A stretch of DNA of 8,625 bases from an uncultured Gammaproteobacteria bacterium (GTDB lineage Bacteria > Pseudomonadota > Gammaproteobacteria > CAIUAS01), in assembly GCA_903897205.1 (NCBI GenBank), contig CAIUAS010000089.1, forward strand, positions 1 through 8,625, given 5' to 3'. The notes below the pieces were generated by a model. That model saw nothing but the letters and a program-made list of their open reading frames with translations, was not told the origin of the DNA and searched no databases. This document shows positions 6,853 to 8,625 of the stretch, piece after piece. Every line of letters begins with the position of its first letter. The stretch's first letter is position 1. The position numbers were made by a program, and so were the translations under genes.

Positions 6853-6975
6853 ACTTTAGTTAGCACGCCAGACGATAGTATTGGAGCAAACATTTGCGGC
6901 AGGATAGCCGCAAGTAGCTACAGGGATGTATTTATGCGTGTTTGCGGAAATACTATCGTCTGGTGTGCTAACCGG
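6853..6975 (-). repeat. Long-hairpin intergenic element, copy 2
   Basis: A 123-bp element with the same plan as copy 1. Inverted arms of 34 bases (6859-6892 with 6939-6972) enclose a 46-base centre identical to copy 1 except for G instead of T at 6923. The arms pair except at four positions: 6867 with 6964, and a three-base internal loop at 6883-6885 with 6946-6948. The outer ends ACTTTAGTTAG (6853-6863) and CTAACCGG (6968-6975) match copy 1, and the core 6888-6943 matches it at 55 of 56 positions. The 24-base variable arms (6864-6887 and 6944-6967) share no similarity with those of copy 1. The inner hairpins are TTGCGGC/GCCGCAA (6894-6913) and TACA/TGTA (6919-6930). It begins six bases after the murE stop codon in the direction of transcription, in the same orientation as copy 1. 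Confidence 0.92.
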
Positions 6976-6981
6976 CGTGTT

Positions 6982-8499
6982 CTATTTTCGTTCCAAACAT
7001 ATCTGCACTTCAAAACTATCACTCAGTGGTAATTTTTCCTTACCCACAATTTGATAATTCTCATGGCCCTTTCCTGCCACTAAAACAATATCGCCCGCTT
7101 GTGCACACTCGATTGCATGAGCAATCGCGCGCCGTCTATCATGCTCTACAATAGCCTGCTGCGGGCGCATTAATCCATTTAAAATATCTACCACAATTTC
7201 TCTGCGTTCTTCTTCACGCGGATTATCATCCGTAATGATTATTCTATCTGCATATTGCTCGGCGATTTTTCCCATCAGCGGCCGCTTACCCTTATCACGA
7301 TTACCACCGCAACCAAATACGCACCATAATTTCCCTTTACACTGCTGGCGCAAGGTATTTAATACTTGTTCCAATGCGTCTGGTTTGTGCGCATAATCCA
7401 CAATTATTAATGGTTTAATACCACCGCCAAAGCTTTCCATACGCCCAGGCACTCCATGCAATTTAGCCAAATGCGCTAATGCTGTTTGAAATGGAATACC
7501 TAAAATATTTAAAATAACCAATACGGCTAATAAATTACTTAAATTAAAATTGCCTATTAAATAAGGATTATGCAATAGACCATCGCCCCATGGGGTATGG
7601 ATACTGGCTGTAATGCCCATATCATTACATACGCTATGCAAAACATAGGTATGTAATTCACGTTGCATTCTATTGGGTGTTAACGAATAGGTATAAACTG
7701 GCAACGAAGCTTCTAATTCCTTACACCATTGTCTGCCATGAGCATCATCGACATTTAATACTGCATAACGTAACTCAGGATGTGAAAACAACAAACGTTT
7801 GGCAGCAGCATAATGTTCCATATCACCATGGTAATCTAAATGATCTTGCGAAAGATTAGTGAATAAACCAATCGTAAATTCAATTCCTTGCACACGTCTT
7901 TGTTCCAATCCGTGCGAAGATACTTCCATTGCAACATATTGTGCTGCTTGCGAACGTAATTGTGCTAGTAATTGTTGCAGTATGACAGCATCTGGCGTGG
8001 TTAAATCAGTATGCTGTAATTGACCATATAAACCATTCCCCAAGGTACCAATAACACCACAGGTTTTTTGCGCCAGCTGTAAACTGTTAGCAAGAAATTG
8101 GCTACAAGAAGTTTTGCCCGTTGTGCCTGTAATACCCACCACAGACATATGGTGCGAGGGATGTTCATAAAAGCGCGCCGCTATTTCACTAACCTGTGAA
8201 GCAAGATTAGCGACTGTAAAAATAGGGATTGTATGATTGAGCTGGCCATTACGTAATTCCATTTTTGGCATCGTAGCATCCGCTTCAGCAAGCACTGCAA
8301 CGGCACCTTTTTCAATCGCCGCATTCATATAATGCCTACCGTCTGCTTGCGTGCCTGGATAAGCAAAAAACAAATCGCCAGGTTTTACTGTGCGGCTATC
8401 ATTTGCTAAACCAGTAATAGCCCGATCCCAGGTTGGCTCTATCTGGCAGATATTTAATAATAATTCCCTTAATAATTTTTTTGATGGCTGTACTGTCAT
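6982..8499 (-). CDS. murE: UDP-N-acetylmuramoyl-tripeptide synthetase MurE (meso-diaminopimelate type)
   Basis: Cytoplasmic ATP-dependent ligase adding the third stem-peptide residue to UDP-MurNAc-L-Ala-D-Glu. The 505 residues carry the MurE signatures: LANDSRTVKPGDLFFA (31-46), the P-loop GITGTTGKTSCSQ (122-134), LTTPD (166-170), MEVSSHGLEQRR (191-202), NLSQDHLDYHG (215-225), the expected carbamylated lysine in AAAKRLLF (Lys234), PGRMESF (351-357), VDYAHKPDALE (368-378), GCGGNRDKGKRP (396-407), DDNPRE (424-429) and GKGHENYQIV (477-486). The DNPR motif is the known marker for meso-diaminopimelate rather than lysine as substrate, as expected for a Gram-negative. The P-loop has Thr127 where Asn is commoner. 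The ATG at 8499 has no strong ribosome-binding site. The TAG stop is followed almost at once by repeat copy 2. Confidence 0.97.
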   Translation of the reverse strand: MTVQPSKKLLRELLLNICQIEPTWDRAITGLANDSRTVKPGDLFFAYPGTQADGRHYMNAAIEKGAVAVLAEADATMPKMELRNGQLNHTIPIFTVANLASQVSEIAARFYEHPSHHMSVVGITGTTGKTSCSQFLANSLQLAQKTCGVIGTLGNGLYGQLQHTDLTTPDAVILQQLLAQLRSQAAQYVAMEVSSHGLEQRRVQGIEFTIGLFTNLSQDHLDYHGDMEHYAAAKRLLFSHPELRYAVLNVDDAHGRQWCKELEASLPVYTYSLTPNRMQRELHTYVLHSVCNDMGITASIHTPWGDGLLHNPYLIGNFNLSNLLAVLVILNILGIPFQTALAHLAKLHGVPGRMESFGGGIKPLIIVDYAHKPDALEQVLNTLRQQCKGKLWCVFGCGGNRDKGKRPLMGKIAEQYADRIIITDDNPREEERREIVVDILNGLMRPQQAIVEHDRRRAIAHAIECAQAGDIVLVAGKGHENYQIVGKEKLPLSDSFEVQICLERK

Positions 8500-8552
8500 A
8501 TAAAAATAAATCTACTAAGATTTTTAATTATCAATATTAAATTGACCCTGCA

Positions 8553-8575
8553 TTAGCAGTTTAATTTACTGCCAA
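8553..8575. other. Small stem-loop upstream of murE
   Basis: TTAGCAGT (8553-8560) and ACTGCCAA (8568-8575) pair over eight positions with one mismatch or wobble around a seven-base AT loop. On the minus strand no T-run follows, so it is not a clear terminator for the gene upstream of murE. On the plus strand it is followed by a T-rich stretch, but no plus-strand gene is present. The rest of the 80 bases between 8500 and 8579 is AT-rich. A minus-strand TTGATA with TTTATT 18 bases later is a weak promoter candidate lying very close to the murE start. Confidence 0.3.
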
Positions 8576-8579
8576 ATTT

Positions 8580-8624
8580 TTATTTTAAATCAGTTCTTCC
8601 AATTGGTTTAGCCGCAGATAAATC
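8580..8624 (-). CDS. Possible 3' end of the gene upstream of murE (partial)
   Basis: By dcw order the gene before murE is normally ftsI, encoding PBP3. One minus-strand frame is open from the window edge and ends in TAA at 8582-8580, giving DLSAAKPIGRTDLK. A second frame is open for 12 codons and ends in TAA at 8587-8585, giving IYLRLNQLEELI. The stretch is too short to choose between frames or to name the product; no diagnostic PBP motif is visible. Either stop would leave about 80 to 85 bases before murE. Confidence 0.3.
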   Translation of the reverse strand, partial: DLSAAKPIGRTDLK

Positions 8625-8625
8625 A

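Noticed and set aside
5285..6975. Composite transposon or ordinary MITE pair flanking murF
   Set aside because: The two copies lie in the same orientation either side of murF, but murF is the expected gene at that place in the cluster, there is no transposase, no clear target duplication, and most of the arm sequence is not shared between copies.
84..7859. Short plus-strand open frames of 60 to 89 codons, such as at 3198-3467, 3681-3938 and 2047-2274
   Set aside because: All lie antisense within strongly conserved Mur or FtsW genes, have no recognisable domain or good ribosome-binding site, and are explained as shadows of the minus-strand coding.

Overview
The window is a stretch of a gammaproteobacterial division and cell wall (dcw) cluster, read entirely from the minus strand. 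In transcription order (right to left) it contains the possible tail of an unidentified upstream gene, murE, murF, mraY, murD, ftsW, murC, and the first 23 codons of the next gene. The close match of MurC, MraY, FtsW and MurD to the Escherichia coli proteins and the gene order point to Gammaproteobacteria. The DNA is AT-rich by eye. An intracellular or Legionellales-like lineage would fit, but that is a guess and the sequence does not prove it.

Together the genes encode the cytoplasmic branch of peptidoglycan precursor synthesis plus the septal polymerase. MurC adds L-Ala to UDP-MurNAc, MurD adds D-Glu, MurE adds the third residue (its DNPR motif predicts meso-diaminopimelate), and MurF adds D-Ala-D-Ala. 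MraY transfers the product to undecaprenyl phosphate to make lipid I. FtsW polymerises lipid II at the septum. MurG, which converts lipid I to lipid II and normally sits between ftsW and murC, is absent: only 28 bases separate those genes.

Most junctions are tight (0 to 47 bases). The exceptions are murE-murF (215 bases) and murF-mraY (236 bases). Each of these gaps carries one copy of a striking 119-123 bp element just after the stop codon of the preceding gene. The two copies share fixed outer ends and a 56-base core (one substitution), but the 22-24 base stretches between them have unrelated sequences in the two copies. Within each copy those stretches are still inverted repeats of each other, perfect in copy 1 and with four mismatches in copy 2. 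The predicted fold is a long outer stem closing on two small hairpins. This element, with conserved core and ends but replaceable self-complementary arms, is the most interesting thing in the window; I could not assign it to a named family.

Smaller oddities are a non-consensus P-loop in MurD (GTNAKGT), the missing murG, and an FtsW start that is better placed at an internal ATG than at an upstream TTG.
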